Part shown: piece by piece, positions 18,890-27,870 of the stretch
Position numbering within the stretch: the stretch's first letter is position 1
Layout of the letters: each line of letters opens with the position of its first letter
Source of the DNA: Cytophagales bacterium
GTDB lineage: Bacteria > Bacteroidota > Bacteroidia > Cytophagales > Spirosomataceae
Length of the DNA: 64,000 bases
NCBI GenBank assembly: GCA_013298025.1
Contig: JAAFJE010000003.1
Location: forward strand, 248,001 to 312,000
Direction: 5' to 3'
Program-made: the position numbers and the translations under genes
Notes under the pieces: generated by a model
Told to the model about the DNA's origin: nothing
Database searches by the model: none
Seen by the model: only the letters and a program-made list of their open reading frames with translations

Positions 18890-18992
18890 CTGTTGCCCAA
18901 AAGCAAGACAAAACAGTGTAATTATAACGAAATTACAAGAAAAAATTGCAAAGTGGTCTATTTTTATCCATTTCAGCTTATTCATCAAATAC

Positions 18993-20234
18993 ATGAATTA
19001 TTTAGAAAATATCCGAGAAGCCCTGCGTTCGATTCAAGCCAATATGCTACGAACCGTTCTTACTGCCATGATTATTGCCATCGGGATTACGGCATTGGTG
19101 GGTATTCTAACGGCCATTGATGGCATCCAGAGTTCGGTTGATAACAGTTTTTCGGGCTTGGGTGCTAATTCTTTTGATATTCGTAACAGAGATGTTTTTA
19201 GAATAAGAAAAGAAGGAGAAAAAGAACGAAACTATCCGCCGATTGATTACCGTGAAGCCAAAATGTACAAAGCCCGTTTTGGTAAGTCGGCAGTGATTGG
19301 CATGAAATCGAATGTTACCATGAATGCCGAAATAAAATATGCCTCGAAAAAAACCAATCCTAATACCCGATTGATAGGTTTAGACGATAATTATTTAGAC
19401 ATGAAAGGCTATAAAATTGCCCGTGGGCGACAGTTTTCCAACAACGATTTGACGGCTGCTACCAATGTTTGTATTCTTGGAATAGATGTAGTAAATCAGG
19501 TTTTTGATAAAAATGTGGACCCACTCAATGAAGAAATAACGATTCTTGGGGGTAAATATAAAGTGATAGGCTTGCTGGAAAAAAAGGGTAGCTTTATGGG
19601 CGGAGGCGACGACCGAGTGGTGTTTGTGCCTTTAGAAACAGGGCGAAAAATGGCACAAGGCCGCAGCTTAACCTTCGACATCGTAACCTCTGTAGCCAAT
19701 ATTCAAAGCATAGAAAACATCATGGAGGAAGCCAGAGGGGTCATGCGTATTGTTCGTCAAGACCGCCTAGGACAACCCGACTCGTTTTCGATAGAACGCT
19801 CCGATTCGTTGGCCAAACGTTCGGAAGAAATTACAGGCGTGTTGCGTATCGGAGGTTTTGGAATTGGCTTTATTACCTTGCTAGGGGCTGCTATTGCGTT
19901 GATGAACATTATGATGGTGTCGGTGACGGAAAGAACCCGTGAAATTGGCATCCGAAAATCGCTAGGGGCAACCTCCCGCATCATCAGAACACAATTTTTG
20001 ATTGAAGCCATCGTCATTTGTATTTTGGGTGGATTAGGCGGTTTGGTACTCGCCATTCCTATTGGCAACCTCATCGCTGGCGGCTTGATGGGCGGAACGT
20101 CTAGCTTTATTTTTCCGTGGTTATGGATGATGGTGGGTATTCTGGTTTGTGTAATTGTAGGGTTATCGTCGGGTATTTATCCTGCACACAAAGCTTCTAA
20201 GCTCGACCCGATAGATGCCTTGCGTTATGAGTAA
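18993..20234 (+). CDS. ABC transporter permease, MacB/FtsX type
   Basis: A 413-residue permease. The first membrane helix (MLRTVLTAMIIAIGITALVG) is followed by a periplasmic MacB core (residues about 45-250). The FtsX domain has three more helices (about 280-410), including the signature VTERTREIGIRKSLGATSRI. Family members carry out mechanotransmission for lipoprotein release or toxin/antibiotic efflux with a separate ATPase. No ATP-binding gene is nearby, so the ATPase is presumably encoded elsewhere. It has its own promoter and no cotranscribed neighbour. Confidence 0.88.
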   Translation: MNYLENIREALRSIQANMLRTVLTAMIIAIGITALVGILTAIDGIQSSVDNSFSGLGANSFDIRNRDVFRIRKEGEKERNYPPIDYREAKMYKARFGKSAVIGMKSNVTMNAEIKYASKKTNPNTRLIGLDDNYLDMKGYKIARGRQFSNNDLTAATNVCILGIDVVNQVFDKNVDPLNEEITILGGKYKVIGLLEKKGSFMGGGDDRVVFVPLETGRKMAQGRSLTFDIVTSVANIQSIENIMEEARGVMRIVRQDRLGQPDSFSIERSDSLAKRSEEITGVLRIGGFGIGFITLLGAAIALMNIMMVSVTERTREIGIRKSLGATSRIIRTQFLIEAIVICILGGLGGLVLAIPIGNLIAGGLMGGTSSFIFPWLWMMVGILVCVIVGLSSGIYPAHKASKLDPIDALRYE

Positions 20235-20328
20235 AAAATATCAAAAAATAAAGTTTTTATAGTGCTTTCATAGTCAGAGGATTAAAACAACTGTTAGCAA
20301 AAAGTTTTCTTTTTTTTAAATTTTACAT

Positions 20329-20359
20329 TTGCACAGCTAATTTTAATCCTCTATTTTTG
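20329..20359 (+). promoter_or_regulatory. Promoter of tRNA-Leu
   Basis: TTG at 20329-20331, 20 bases, then TATTTTTG at 20352-20359, an exact TAnnTTTG box. A second exact box TACATTTG at 20324-20331 overlaps the -33 element. Transcription would start near 20366, about 29 bases before the mature tRNA. Confidence 0.75.
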
Positions 20360-20394
20360 CATCACGAAAACGAAACAACAACTCGTTTGGTGAA

Positions 20395-20478
20395 GCCCAG
20401 GTGGCGGAATCGGTAGACGCGTTGGTCTCAAACACCAATGAGGTTACACTCGTGCCGGTTCGACTCCGGCCCTGGGTA
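20395..20478 (+). tRNA. tRNA-Leu (anticodon CAA)
   Basis: A class II tRNA with acceptor GCCCAGG pairing with CCTGGGT, the D-loop region GGCGGAATCGGTAGACGC, anticodon stem-loop TTGGT-CTCAAAC-ACCAA (anticodon CAA, reads UUG), a long variable arm, and T-loop GGTTCGACTCC. The discriminator is A, as expected for leucine. The first pair is G1-U72 rather than G-C. The 3' CCA is not encoded, so it must be added after transcription. Confidence 0.96.
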
Positions 20479-20480
20479 CG

Positions 20481-20508
20481 AAAGCGGAGCAGCAATGTTC
20501 CGCTTTTT
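20481..20508 (+). terminator. Terminator after tRNA-Leu
   Basis: Arms AAAGCGGA (20481-20488) and TCCGCTTT (20499-20506), loop of 10 bases, then a T-run. It starts two bases after the mature tRNA. Confidence 0.85.
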
Positions 20509-20623
20509 GTTTTTCTTCTAAATCTCCTTGCCATGTTTCTGCTAAAAAGTTAAAGCTGGATAAAAGCTTTGGTCAAAAAGTGTAACTTTAGGTCTGAAAA
20601 CCCTTCAAAAAACAAAAAAATAG

Positions 20624-22372
20624 ATGAAATTCATGCAAAAACTAAGCTTTGCTATACTATTGCTGTGTAGTTATAGCAAAGCAACGATGGCACAAGCCAC
20701 AGAAGCCATTCGGCTCAATCAAATAGGTTTTTACCCTAAAGCTATCAAACACGCTATTATTGTAGGAAACCATGCCAAGCTGTTTTATGTTATTGAGGCG
20801 ACTCGCCACGATACAGTTTTAAAGGCTTCGCTTCAAACAGCCATCAAAAGTCCTTTTTCCGAAAAATATACCCAATTAGCCGACTTTTCAAGCCTACAGC
20901 AACAAGGAAAATTTTATCTCTATGTGCCATCTTTGGGCTATTCGTATGCGTTTGTGATTGCTCCAAGGGTACACGAGAAGGCATTACAAGCCGCCGTGAA
21001 AGGATATTATTTTCAACGTGCTTCTACGGCATTGCCCAAACAATACGCAGGCAAATGGGCAAGAAAAATGGGGCATCCCGACACCCAAGTGCTTGTACAC
21101 GCTTCGGCTGCCAGTGCGACACGTCCTGCTGGAACAAAAATAGCCTCTCCGAGGGGTTGGTATGACGCAGGAGATTATAATAAATATATTGTCAATTCGG
21201 GCATTACAATGGGGACACTCCTTGCAACGCTCGAAGACTACCCAACAATTGTTCAACGAATGCCGCTCAATATTCCAGAAAGTCGCAATGCACTGCCTGA
21301 TATGCTTGATGAAATCTTATGGAATTTGCGTTGGATGCTCACCATGCAAGACCCTGCCGATGGAGGAGTGTATCATAAATTGACCAATGCAGCTTTCGAC
21401 GGAATGCAAACCATGCCTGCCGAGGCAACGAAAGAAAGATATGTGGTACAGAAAAATACCATTGCTAGTTTAGACTTCGCCGCAGTAATGGCACAAGCGG
21501 CAAGAGTCTTGCGTCCTTATCGCAAAACCTTACCTCTGTTGGCCGATTCTTGCCAGCAAGCCGCCATCAAGGCATTGCAATGGGCTACCGCCAACCCTCA
21601 TGTGTATTATACGCAAGATGCTAACAACAAGGCGTTTGCACCAGCCATTACAACAGGGGGATACGAAGATAGACAAATAGACGATGAATGGTTTTGGGCT
21701 AGTGCTGAGTTGTACGTATTGACACAGCAAGAAGAATATGCTCAGACATTACAAAAAACGCTCAAGCAATCAATACCCATTCCTACTTGGAACCACGTGC
21801 AGGCGTTGGGCTATTATACTTTATTGAAAAATGCCCAAGTTATGTCGCCAAAACTTGCTACTTTATTGGAACAATGCCAAAATCAATTACTCGCCACAGC
21901 AGATGCCTTGCTCGAAGGACAAGAAAAACAACTTTATCACACGGTTTTTGGCAAAACTACAACCGATTTTGTGTGGGGAAGTACAGCCCATGCCGCCAAC
22001 CAAGGAGTGTTACTGTTGCAAGCTTTTCGACAAACCAAAGCACCTAAATACTTACAAGCGGCTTTAGCCAATCTTGATTATTTATTGGGAAGAAACGGAA
22101 CGGGCTATTGTTTTTTGACAGGTTTGGGCAGTAAATCGCCACAACACCCACATCATAGATTGTCAGAAGCCGATGGCGTACAAGCACCCGTGCCGGGCTT
22201 GTTGGTAGGAGGACCCAACCCTTCGCAACAAGACCATTGTGTGTATGCCTCGTCGGTAGCAGACGAATCTTATAGCGACCACGTTTGTTCGTTTGCTTCC
22301 AACGAAATCGCCATCAATTGGAACGCCCCTTTGGTGTATCTGTTGGCAGGAATTGAGCAGCACTATCGTTAA
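20624..22372 (+). CDS. Glycoside hydrolase family 9 endoglucanase, exported
   Basis: A 582-residue enzyme with a signal peptide (KLSFAILLLCSYSKATMAQA). Residues about 28-115 are the CelD_N Ig-like domain, and the rest is the GH9 (alpha/alpha)6 barrel. GWYDAGDYNKY holds the catalytic base pair Asp181/Asp184. PQHPHHRLSEADG is the first family signature region. The last signature, YSDHVCSFASNEIAINWNA, provides the general acid Glu561. GH9 enzymes cleave beta-1,4-glucans by inversion. There is no carbohydrate-binding module, no type IX secretion C-terminal domain and no polysaccharide-utilisation neighbours, so it may act in the periplasm on short glucans. A one-off -7 box (TAACTTTA) lies at about 20582-20589. 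Confidence 0.93.
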   Translation: MKFMQKLSFAILLLCSYSKATMAQATEAIRLNQIGFYPKAIKHAIIVGNHAKLFYVIEATRHDTVLKASLQTAIKSPFSEKYTQLADFSSLQQQGKFYLYVPSLGYSYAFVIAPRVHEKALQAAVKGYYFQRASTALPKQYAGKWARKMGHPDTQVLVHASAASATRPAGTKIASPRGWYDAGDYNKYIVNSGITMGTLLATLEDYPTIVQRMPLNIPESRNALPDMLDEILWNLRWMLTMQDPADGGVYHKLTNAAFDGMQTMPAEATKERYVVQKNTIASLDFAAVMAQAARVLRPYRKTLPLLADSCQQAAIKALQWATANPHVYYTQDANNKAFAPAITTGGYEDRQIDDEWFWASAELYVLTQQEEYAQTLQKTLKQSIPIPTWNHVQALGYYTLLKNAQVMSPKLATLLEQCQNQLLATADALLEGQEKQLYHTVFGKTTTDFVWGSTAHAANQGVLLLQAFRQTKAPKYLQAALANLDYLLGRNGTGYCFLTGLGSKSPQHPHHRLSEADGVQAPVPGLLVGGPNPSQQDHCVYASSVADESYSDHVCSFASNEIAINWNAPLVYLLAGIEQHYR

Positions 22373-22425
22373 GCATGGAAAGGACAATATTTTGATTTAT
22401 TTCCAAAATATTTTTTACAAAAAAG

Positions 22426-22465
22426 AACCCCGAAAATTGGATAGTATTTACCAATTTTCGGGGTT
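22426..22465. terminator. Bidirectional terminator between GH9 and acyl-CoA reductase genes
   Basis: Perfect 15-base arms AACCCCGAAAATTGG (22426-22440) and CCAATTTTCGGGGTT (22451-22465), loop of 10 bases, with A- and T-rich flanks. Confidence 0.9.
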
Positions 22466-22517
22466 TTGCTGTACTTGCTGAAAAGATAAACGCAGCGTTA
22501 TGGTGTTCATTTTCAAA

Positions 22518-22532
22518 CACTAACTCACAATT
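22518..22532 (-). repeat. Copy of dispersed 15-base repeat AATTGTGAGTTAGTG
   Basis: The minus strand reads AATTGTGAGTTAGTG, identical to 42383-42397 and one base different from the complement of 42453-42467. It is intergenic, just past the stop of the acyl-CoA reductase gene. Confidence 0.6.
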
Positions 22533-22546
22533 GACAGTGCACAAAT

Positions 22547-23569
22547 TTACTTTACCTCTTCTGTAAGAAATCGCATGGTGTCGATGCCATCGGCATAATC
22601 CGTCAGGCTAGGTTCTTGGGTTTTACCAAAAGCCACACTCGCTTCAAACCAAGCATCTTTACTGGCAATACACTGAATTTTATCGGTATGTTGCTCAATT
22701 TTGCTTGTCAACTCAGCCAATGAAGCATATTCTTCATAAAAAATCACCGAAATGGGCGATACCAAACTTTCATGCTGTGTAAGCACTAAAAAGCCATTGT
22801 CATAGTGCTTTACACCATTGACCAAATAAATAGACTTATTGTAATCGTAATTATTTTTGTATTTATGATGTAAAAAAATATCGCCATACGATTCGATGGC
22901 ATCATAAAAAGGTGAAAAATTATAGCCCACAGGCACATAAAATTTAGAAATATTGCGACATCCCAGCCCATAATACGCCGTAATGTCATAGCCGAGTGCC
23001 TGAAAGTCTTGTTCCGATTCTTGTCCATTCAAAATAGCAACCGACGAGCGATTTTTACGAATAATATGGGGTTTGTTTTTGAAATAATATTCAAAATAGC
23101 GTGCTGTATTGTCGCTTCCTGTGGCAATAATAGCCTCTACCTCTTTGAGTTGCTCGGCTATTACAATAGGTATAGCAGGGGCAATGGTTTGCAGTTGGCG
23201 AATCAACGCTTGCATCAAAAATGTATCTTGCGAACTTAATTTGGCTACACAAGTATGCCCACTCATCACTACACAGAGCAAATCGTGGAAACCCACCGCA
23301 GGGATATTGCCTGCCATCACTACGCCTACTTTGCGAGAAACAGAAGCCTGAGCAGGAATGGCGTAGGGATTAATCCATTTTTGTAAATGATTGATTTCTA
23401 AGAAATTGTTGGCAATAGCTTGGAGCGACTGAGCCACATGGTGGGGTGTAAACCAATTGTTTTGGTGGTGGGCAATATCGGCCCATTGTTCGAGCGTTGC
23501 AGCGTTTTGAGGGTCTTTGAGAAAGTTACCAAGGGCTACAAAAGCCTGTATTCTTGCTTCGAGTGTCAT
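22547..23569 (-). CDS. LuxC-like acyl-CoA reductase
   Basis: A 340-residue aldehyde-dehydrogenase-fold protein starting at the ATG at 23569 (MTLEARIQAFVALGNFL). The central motif VGVVMAGNIPAVGFHDLLCV resembles the nucleotide-binding turn of LuxC. A Gly/Cys motif, YYGLGCRNISKFYVP, holds the probable catalytic Cys. LuxC-type enzymes reduce acyl-CoA to aldehyde with NADPH; the substrate here is unknown and no lux genes are nearby. A -7 box at 23589-23596 would place transcription within 20 bases of the chosen start, excluding the longer upstream frame. It is divergent from the ferredoxin gene, which may supply a redox link. Confidence 0.82.
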   Translation of the reverse strand: MTLEARIQAFVALGNFLKDPQNAATLEQWADIAHHQNNWFTPHHVAQSLQAIANNFLEINHLQKWINPYAIPAQASVSRKVGVVMAGNIPAVGFHDLLCVVMSGHTCVAKLSSQDTFLMQALIRQLQTIAPAIPIVIAEQLKEVEAIIATGSDNTARYFEYYFKNKPHIIRKNRSSVAILNGQESEQDFQALGYDITAYYGLGCRNISKFYVPVGYNFSPFYDAIESYGDIFLHHKYKNNYDYNKSIYLVNGVKHYDNGFLVLTQHESLVSPISVIFYEEYASLAELTSKIEQHTDKIQCIASKDAWFEASVAFGKTQEPSLTDYADGIDTMRFLTEEVK

Positions 23570-23588
23570 ATAATCCTGAAAATTTTCA

Positions 23589-23596
23589 CAAAGATA
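23589..23596 (-). promoter_or_regulatory. -7 box of the acyl-CoA reductase gene
   Basis: Minus-strand TATCTTTG is an exact TAnnTTTG match 19 bases before the ATG at 23569. No TTG lies at the usual distance. Confidence 0.45.
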
Positions 23597-23665
23597 AACA
23601 AAAGCAAGCAAATAAAATTTTTGTAATACTCTTTAAACAAAGTAGTCTATTCAGTGTTTCCTTAT

Positions 23666-23673
23666 TAAATTTG
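23666..23673 (+). promoter_or_regulatory. -7 box upstream of the ferredoxin gene
   Basis: TAAATTTG matches TAnnTTTG exactly, about 116 bases before the ferredoxin ATG. The -33 element is unclear. A TTATCCGT motif follows at 23681-23688. Confidence 0.4.
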
Positions 23674-23789
23674 CAGTCGGTTATCCGTTATGAATATTAT
23701 TATCAGTAAATTTTGAATTTATGCCGATAATCATTCATGATAAACAGGTAGCTTTATAACGATAACATTTTACATTAATTGATTAATCT

Positions 23790-24137
23790 ATGGCAATTAT
23801 TATCACAGAAGAGTGCATCAACTGCGGTGCTTGCGAGCCAGAATGCCCTAATACAGCCATTTATGAAGGTGGCGTAGAGTGGACTTGGGGGGGCGGTACT
23901 AAATTGACAAACGTTGAACTTGAAGACGGTACCGTAATCAATGGCAAAGCGCCAATGCCTCCTGTTTCTGACGAATTTTATTATATAGTTTCAGATAAAT
24001 GTACTGAATGTATGGGTTTCCACGAAGAGCCTCAATGTGCAGCGGTATGCCCAGTTGACTGCTGCGTACCAGACCCAGACTTTGAGGAAGACGAAGAAAC
24101 CTTGCTTGCCAAAAAGGCTTGGTTGCACGCAGAATAA
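23790..24137 (+). CDS. 2[4Fe-4S] ferredoxin
   Basis: A 115-residue acidic ferredoxin. Cluster one uses Cys9, 12, 15 and 19 ([14 protein letters not shown]). Cluster two has KCTEC followed by an eight-residue insertion and then [10 protein letters not shown], the arrangement of Allochromatium-type ferredoxins with low-potential clusters. Between them a 45-residue segment ([20 protein letters not shown]) is an insertion common in Bacteroidota members. It carries electrons in the cytoplasm; the partner is unknown. It is followed by a strong terminator, so it is a single-gene unit. Confidence 0.92.
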   Translation: MAIIITEECINCGACEPECPNTAIYEGGVEWTWGGGTKLTNVELEDGTVINGKAPMPPVSDEFYYIVSDKCTECMGFHEEPQCAAVCPVDCCVPDPDFEEDEETLLAKKAWLHAE

Positions 24138-24477
24138 TTTATTTGAATACTATGGCCGAAAGGCATTTAGCCCTAGCTTTTTGAAAAGCTAGGGCTTTTT
24201 TATTGATTTTGTACTATTTTTTCTTGAAATCGTAAACAAAGAATATTTGGTTATTTAGCATAAAAACAAAATATGTTGAAAATTAAACTCGCAAAGCTGT
24301 TTTTTGCGTAAAATTGAAATATTTCCGTATGAATATCAGGCTATTTTGGATTATTTTTTGAAAAAACTCAAAAAATAGGTTTAAAAATTAGCTAAAAAAT
24401 TTGGATTAATGATTTTTACCTATAATATTTGCACTGTAATCAAGCATTAATTATTAATCAATTAACCAAATAATATT
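24138..24477. other. Intergenic region between ferredoxin and porin genes
   Basis: Apart from the terminator at 24169-24201 this 340-base AT-rich stretch has no gene. Near 24420-24433 the sequence TATAATATTTGC resembles a -7 element with one extra base and is the best porin promoter candidate, 45-50 bases before the start. Confidence 0.5.
24169..24201 (+). terminator. Terminator after the ferredoxin gene
   Basis: Arms AGCCCTAGCTTT (24169-24180) and AAAGCTAGGGCT (24185-24196), loop TTGA, then six T's. Confidence 0.92.
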
Positions 24478-25578
24478 ATGAAAAAAACATTAACAGCATT
24501 ATTTTCTTTGTTTTTAGCCGTTCCTGCTTTTTCACAAGATAAAGAAGAAGATAAAGGAAAATTTACATTCTCTGGCTACATAGATTCATACTATCTAGCT
24601 AACTTCAATAACCCAAGAGATATGAAAAACCTAGGTGCATCTGGAACAGCCAGAGCATTCGACCAAAAAACAGGTTTTTCTTTGGGTTTAGTACAAACTA
24701 AAATTGGATACTCAACAAGCAAATCGGATGTAGTAGTAGATTTGACTTTCGGTCCCAATGCTGATTTAGGAAACTATGGTAACGTTCTAGGGCCATTAGG
24801 TAACGGTTCTTCTTTAGCAATCAAACAAGCCTATTTCAACTGGAAAGCTACTGATAAATTAACTTTGACGGCTGGTCAGTTTGGTACACACATCGGTTAT
24901 GAAGTAATTGATGCTCCAGTAAACTACCACTACTCGCTTTCAAACTTGTTCAATAACGGTCCATTCTATCACGTAGGTGTAAAAGCAGCGTATGCTTTCT
25001 CTGACAAATTCGCTTTGATGGGTGGTATTGTTAGTGGTGTTGACCAACTTTACAGCAACAACGACAAGCCAGGTTTAATCGCTCAAGTATTTGTTCAGCC
25101 AACAAGCGGTTGGAATGTGTATGTAAACGGTATCACAATCAACCGTAACGCAAAAGACCCTGCGACTGGTAAAACGCCTTCAGGTACATACAATTTGTTG
25201 GATTTAACAACTACGTACCAAATCACAGAAAAATTCTTGTTTGGTTTGAATGCTGCCACAGGAGAGCAAGAAGGTAAAACTTGGGGTGGTTTTGCCGTAT
25301 ATCCTAAGTATGATTTCTCTAGTACATTTAGCTTAGGTGCTCGTTATGAGTCGTTCTCAAATAAAGATGGAGTAACTGCTCTTAAAGATGCTTCTGGAGC
25401 TGGTGTGTCTGTAAATTCATTCACTATTACGCCAACATTTACTGTAGCCGACGGTCATTTGTTATTGAAGCCAGAATTAAGAATAGATTCTTATGACAAA
25501 AACTTCTTCGTTGATGGCGATGGTAAAGACCAAAAATCTCAAACAACATTGACTTGGGCAATGATTTACAAATTCTAA
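24478..25578 (+). CDS. Outer membrane beta-barrel porin (BBP2/OmpL-like)
   Basis: A 366-residue protein with the signal peptide KKTLTALFSLFLAVPAFSQ. The rest is alternating amphipathic strands rich in aromatic residues (FSGYIDSYYLANFNN, LTAGQFGTHIGYEVIDAP, HYSLSNLFNNGPFYHVGVKA), ending in LTWAMIYKF with the terminal Phe typical of barrels. It belongs to the putative beta-barrel porin-2 family. Its place 91 bases before amtB suggests it admits ammonium or other small nitrogen compounds through the outer membrane; that specificity is inference. Codon use is biased like groEL, hinting at high expression. Confidence 0.85.
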   Translation: MKKTLTALFSLFLAVPAFSQDKEEDKGKFTFSGYIDSYYLANFNNPRDMKNLGASGTARAFDQKTGFSLGLVQTKIGYSTSKSDVVVDLTFGPNADLGNYGNVLGPLGNGSSLAIKQAYFNWKATDKLTLTAGQFGTHIGYEVIDAPVNYHYSLSNLFNNGPFYHVGVKAAYAFSDKFALMGGIVSGVDQLYSNNDKPGLIAQVFVQPTSGWNVYVNGITINRNAKDPATGKTPSGTYNLLDLTTTYQITEKFLFGLNAATGEQEGKTWGGFAVYPKYDFSSTFSLGARYESFSNKDGVTALKDASGAGVSVNSFTITPTFTVADGHLLLKPELRIDSYDKNFFVDGDGKDQKSQTTLTWAMIYKF

Positions 25579-25669
25579 GATTTTTCCACAGAAGGGTGAT
25601 TGCACACCCTTCTGTGCTACTATAGCATCTCTGAAAACAATTCCATAAACCCTAAAATACTTTAGTATC

Positions 25670-27010
25670 ATGACACAACAAAAACCAACTTGGATTCCCA
25701 TGATTGTGCTGTTGCTTGTAGCAATTGCAGCAGCTTTTGTACCAACGCCTGGTCCTGCCGTAACAGAAGGCATCGACACTGGTGATACGGCATGGATGTT
25801 AGTTTCTTCAGGTCTTGTATTATTGATGACACCTGGCTTGGCTTATTTCTATGGTGGTATGGTAAACCACAAAAACGTAATCTCTACCATGTTGCAATCT
25901 TTCATTGCTATGGGGGTAATTACGCTTATCTGGGTACTATTCGGCTTTAGTCTTGCTTTTGGTCCTTCAATCGGAGGCGTTGTGGGTAATCCATTGGAAT
26001 ACGCTATGTTCAAAGGTGTGTTTGATGGCAAACCTTGGTCTTTAGCTCCAACTATCCCATTTGCTTTATTTGCTTTCTTCCAAATGAAATTTGCCGTAAT
26101 CACGCCTGCATTGATTTCTGGTGCTTTGGCTGAACGTATCAACTTCCGTGCTTTTGTATTGTTCATGGTGTTGTTCTGTGTAATCGTCTATGCTCCATTG
26201 GCTCACTGGACTTGGCATCCAGATGGTTGGTTGTTTAAATATGGTGTGCTTGACTTTGCTGGTGGTACTGTAGTACACATGTCTGCTGGTTGGGCTGCTT
26301 TGGCTGGTGCTATCTACTTGAAACGTCGTAAGGCTCACGTTGAAGCAAATATTTTACCTCCTGCCAATATTCCTTACGTATTATTAGGTACAGGTTTGTT
26401 GTGGTTCGGATGGTTTGGTTTCAATGCGGGTTCTGCTGTAGGTGCTGGTGCTTTGGCTGTTTCAGCTTTCGCTACTACACACGTAGCTGCTGCTGCTGCT
26501 GGTTTGTCATGGGTATTGTTCGATGTAACTCGTGGTCGTAAGGTTTCTGCATTAGGTTTCTGTATCGGTGCAGTTGTAGGTTTGGTTGCGATTACGCCTG
26601 CTTCTGGTTTCGTTTCAGTTACTGCTGCTATCTTTATCGGTACTGTTTCTGCAATTGTATCTAACATCGCTGCACACTGGAGAGCTAACTCTAAATTGGA
26701 CGATACACTTGATGTATTCCCTTGCCACGGAACAGGTGGTATGATGGGTATGCTTCTTACAGGCTTGTTTGCTTCTAAAGCTATCAACGGTGTGGTACTA
26801 GACACAGAACAAGGCTTGTTTATCACTGGCGACCCTGCTTTGTTTATCAAACACTTGGTTGCTTTGGTTGTAGTATCTGCTTTCGCTTTCTTAGGTTCTT
26901 ACTTACTTTTGATTATCACAGACAAAATCATTCCTTTGCGTGTGACTGAAGAAGAAGAAAGAGTTGGTTTGGATATTTCTCAACACGACGAATCTTTAGC
27001 AAATATTTAG
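25670..27010 (+). CDS. amtB: Ammonium transporter
   Basis: A 446-residue Amt with about eleven membrane helices plus an N-terminal hydrophobic segment. The twin pore histidines are His203 (GGTVVHMSAGWAA) and His353 (FPCHGTGGMMGM). The external gate aromatic region and EYAMFKGVF loop are present. It conducts ammonium into the cytoplasm. In most bacteria a PII (GlnK) gene is adjacent and blocks Amt; none is present here or elsewhere in the window. Downstream glutamine synthetases would assimilate the product. Confidence 0.96.
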   Translation: MTQQKPTWIPMIVLLLVAIAAAFVPTPGPAVTEGIDTGDTAWMLVSSGLVLLMTPGLAYFYGGMVNHKNVISTMLQSFIAMGVITLIWVLFGFSLAFGPSIGGVVGNPLEYAMFKGVFDGKPWSLAPTIPFALFAFFQMKFAVITPALISGALAERINFRAFVLFMVLFCVIVYAPLAHWTWHPDGWLFKYGVLDFAGGTVVHMSAGWAALAGAIYLKRRKAHVEANILPPANIPYVLLGTGLLWFGWFGFNAGSAVGAGALAVSAFATTHVAAAAAGLSWVLFDVTRGRKVSALGFCIGAVVGLVAITPASGFVSVTAAIFIGTVSAIVSNIAAHWRANSKLDDTLDVFPCHGTGGMMGMLLTGLFASKAINGVVLDTEQGLFITGDPALFIKHLVALVVVSAFAFLGSYLLLIITDKIIPLRVTEEEERVGLDISQHDESLANI

Positions 27011-27033
27011 GAATTAATAAATATATAAACATG

Positions 27034-27057
27034 ACCACAAGTAATGGTTCTTGTGGT
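27034..27057 (+). repeat. Hairpin ACCACAAG-N8-CTTGTGGT, copy 1
   Basis: An eight-base stem followed by TTTGTTTC. A near-identical element occurs at 27831-27854. Each copy stands just before a conventional terminator, so the two flank the exonuclease gene. Confidence 0.6.
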
Positions 27058-27070
27058 TTTGTTTCAGAAA

Positions 27071-27102
27071 AAAAGCCCTCAGACATTGTCAGAGGGCTTT
27101 TT
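27071..27102 (+). terminator. Terminator after amtB
   Basis: Arms AAAAGCCCTC (27071-27080) and GAGGGCTTTT (27092-27101) with an inner GAC/GTC pairing, then a T-run. Confidence 0.88.
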
Positions 27103-27180
27103 GCTCTATGATGGTAGCCGATTTGGTCGTTTTTTACGATATTTGCAAAATTTGAGATAAAAGAAAGACGAGAATAAAGC

Positions 27181-27762
27181 ATGAATTTTACTGCAATTGA
27201 TTTTGAAACAGCAAATAATCTTCGGAGTAGTGCCTGTGCCTTGGGTGTAGTGCAGGTGACAAATGGTAAGATTGTGGAAAAAAAAGAGTGGCTTATACGT
27301 CCTATGCCGTTTGAAGTGGGCTATTATCAATTCAGAGTTCATGGACTTTCGGCACAGTTATTAGAAGAAAAGCCTACTTTCGACGAAGTTTGGGCCGAAA
27401 TAAAACCTTTTTTGGCAGATACAACTTTAGTAGCTCACAATGGTAAATTTGACTTTGGTGTACTGCAAGCGGTAATGCAGCAATACGAAATCCCTAAAAT
27501 TCGCTTTTCTACGTTATGTTCTTTAGAATCGGCTAAAAAAATTTGGAAAGAGGAACCTGGTTATGGGCTCAATACGCTTGCTACGAATAAGCTCAACCAC
27601 CAGTTCAATCACCACAATGCTATGGAAGATGCCGAAGTAAGTGCTTTGATTGTCTTGAAGTTAGCCGAAGAATTAAACGTTGGTTCTATGTCTGAACTGA
27701 TGAAGCGTATCAATTATATAGCACAAAGTATGCCCAAAAAGCAGAAAAAAAATAGGTTTTAG
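27181..27762 (+). CDS. DEDDh 3'-5' exonuclease (DnaQ-like)
   Basis: A 193-residue single-domain exonuclease. The metal residues are in FTAIDFETANN (Asp and Glu of ExoI), VAHNGKFDFGVLQ (Asp of ExoII) and NHHNAMEDAEVSALIVL (His and Asp of ExoIII). It resembles the epsilon-like proofreading domain without polymerase contacts; similar short proteins act in DNA repair or RNA trimming. Intron-like sequences or fusion partners are absent. It is a single-gene unit enclosed by hairpins at 27034-27102 and 27831-27902. Confidence 0.88.
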   Translation: MNFTAIDFETANNLRSSACALGVVQVTNGKIVEKKEWLIRPMPFEVGYYQFRVHGLSAQLLEEKPTFDEVWAEIKPFLADTTLVAHNGKFDFGVLQAVMQQYEIPKIRFSTLCSLESAKKIWKEEPGYGLNTLATNKLNHQFNHHNAMEDAEVSALIVLKLAEELNVGSMSELMKRINYIAQSMPKKQKKNRF

Positions 27763-27830
27763 ATTGAACAATTTAAAGTTTTGTGATTAGACTGTAGTAC
27801 TTTTCTAAGAAAAATGCTTATCTTTGCTGT

Positions 27831-27854
27831 ACCACAAGTTTGGTTTCTTGTGGT
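27831..27854 (+). repeat. Hairpin ACCACAAG-N8-CTTGTGGT, copy 2
   Basis: The same arms and tail (TTTGTTTT) as at 27034-27057, here after the exonuclease gene. It could act as a weak terminator. Confidence 0.6.
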
Positions 27855-27870
27855 TTTGTTTTGTTATAAG

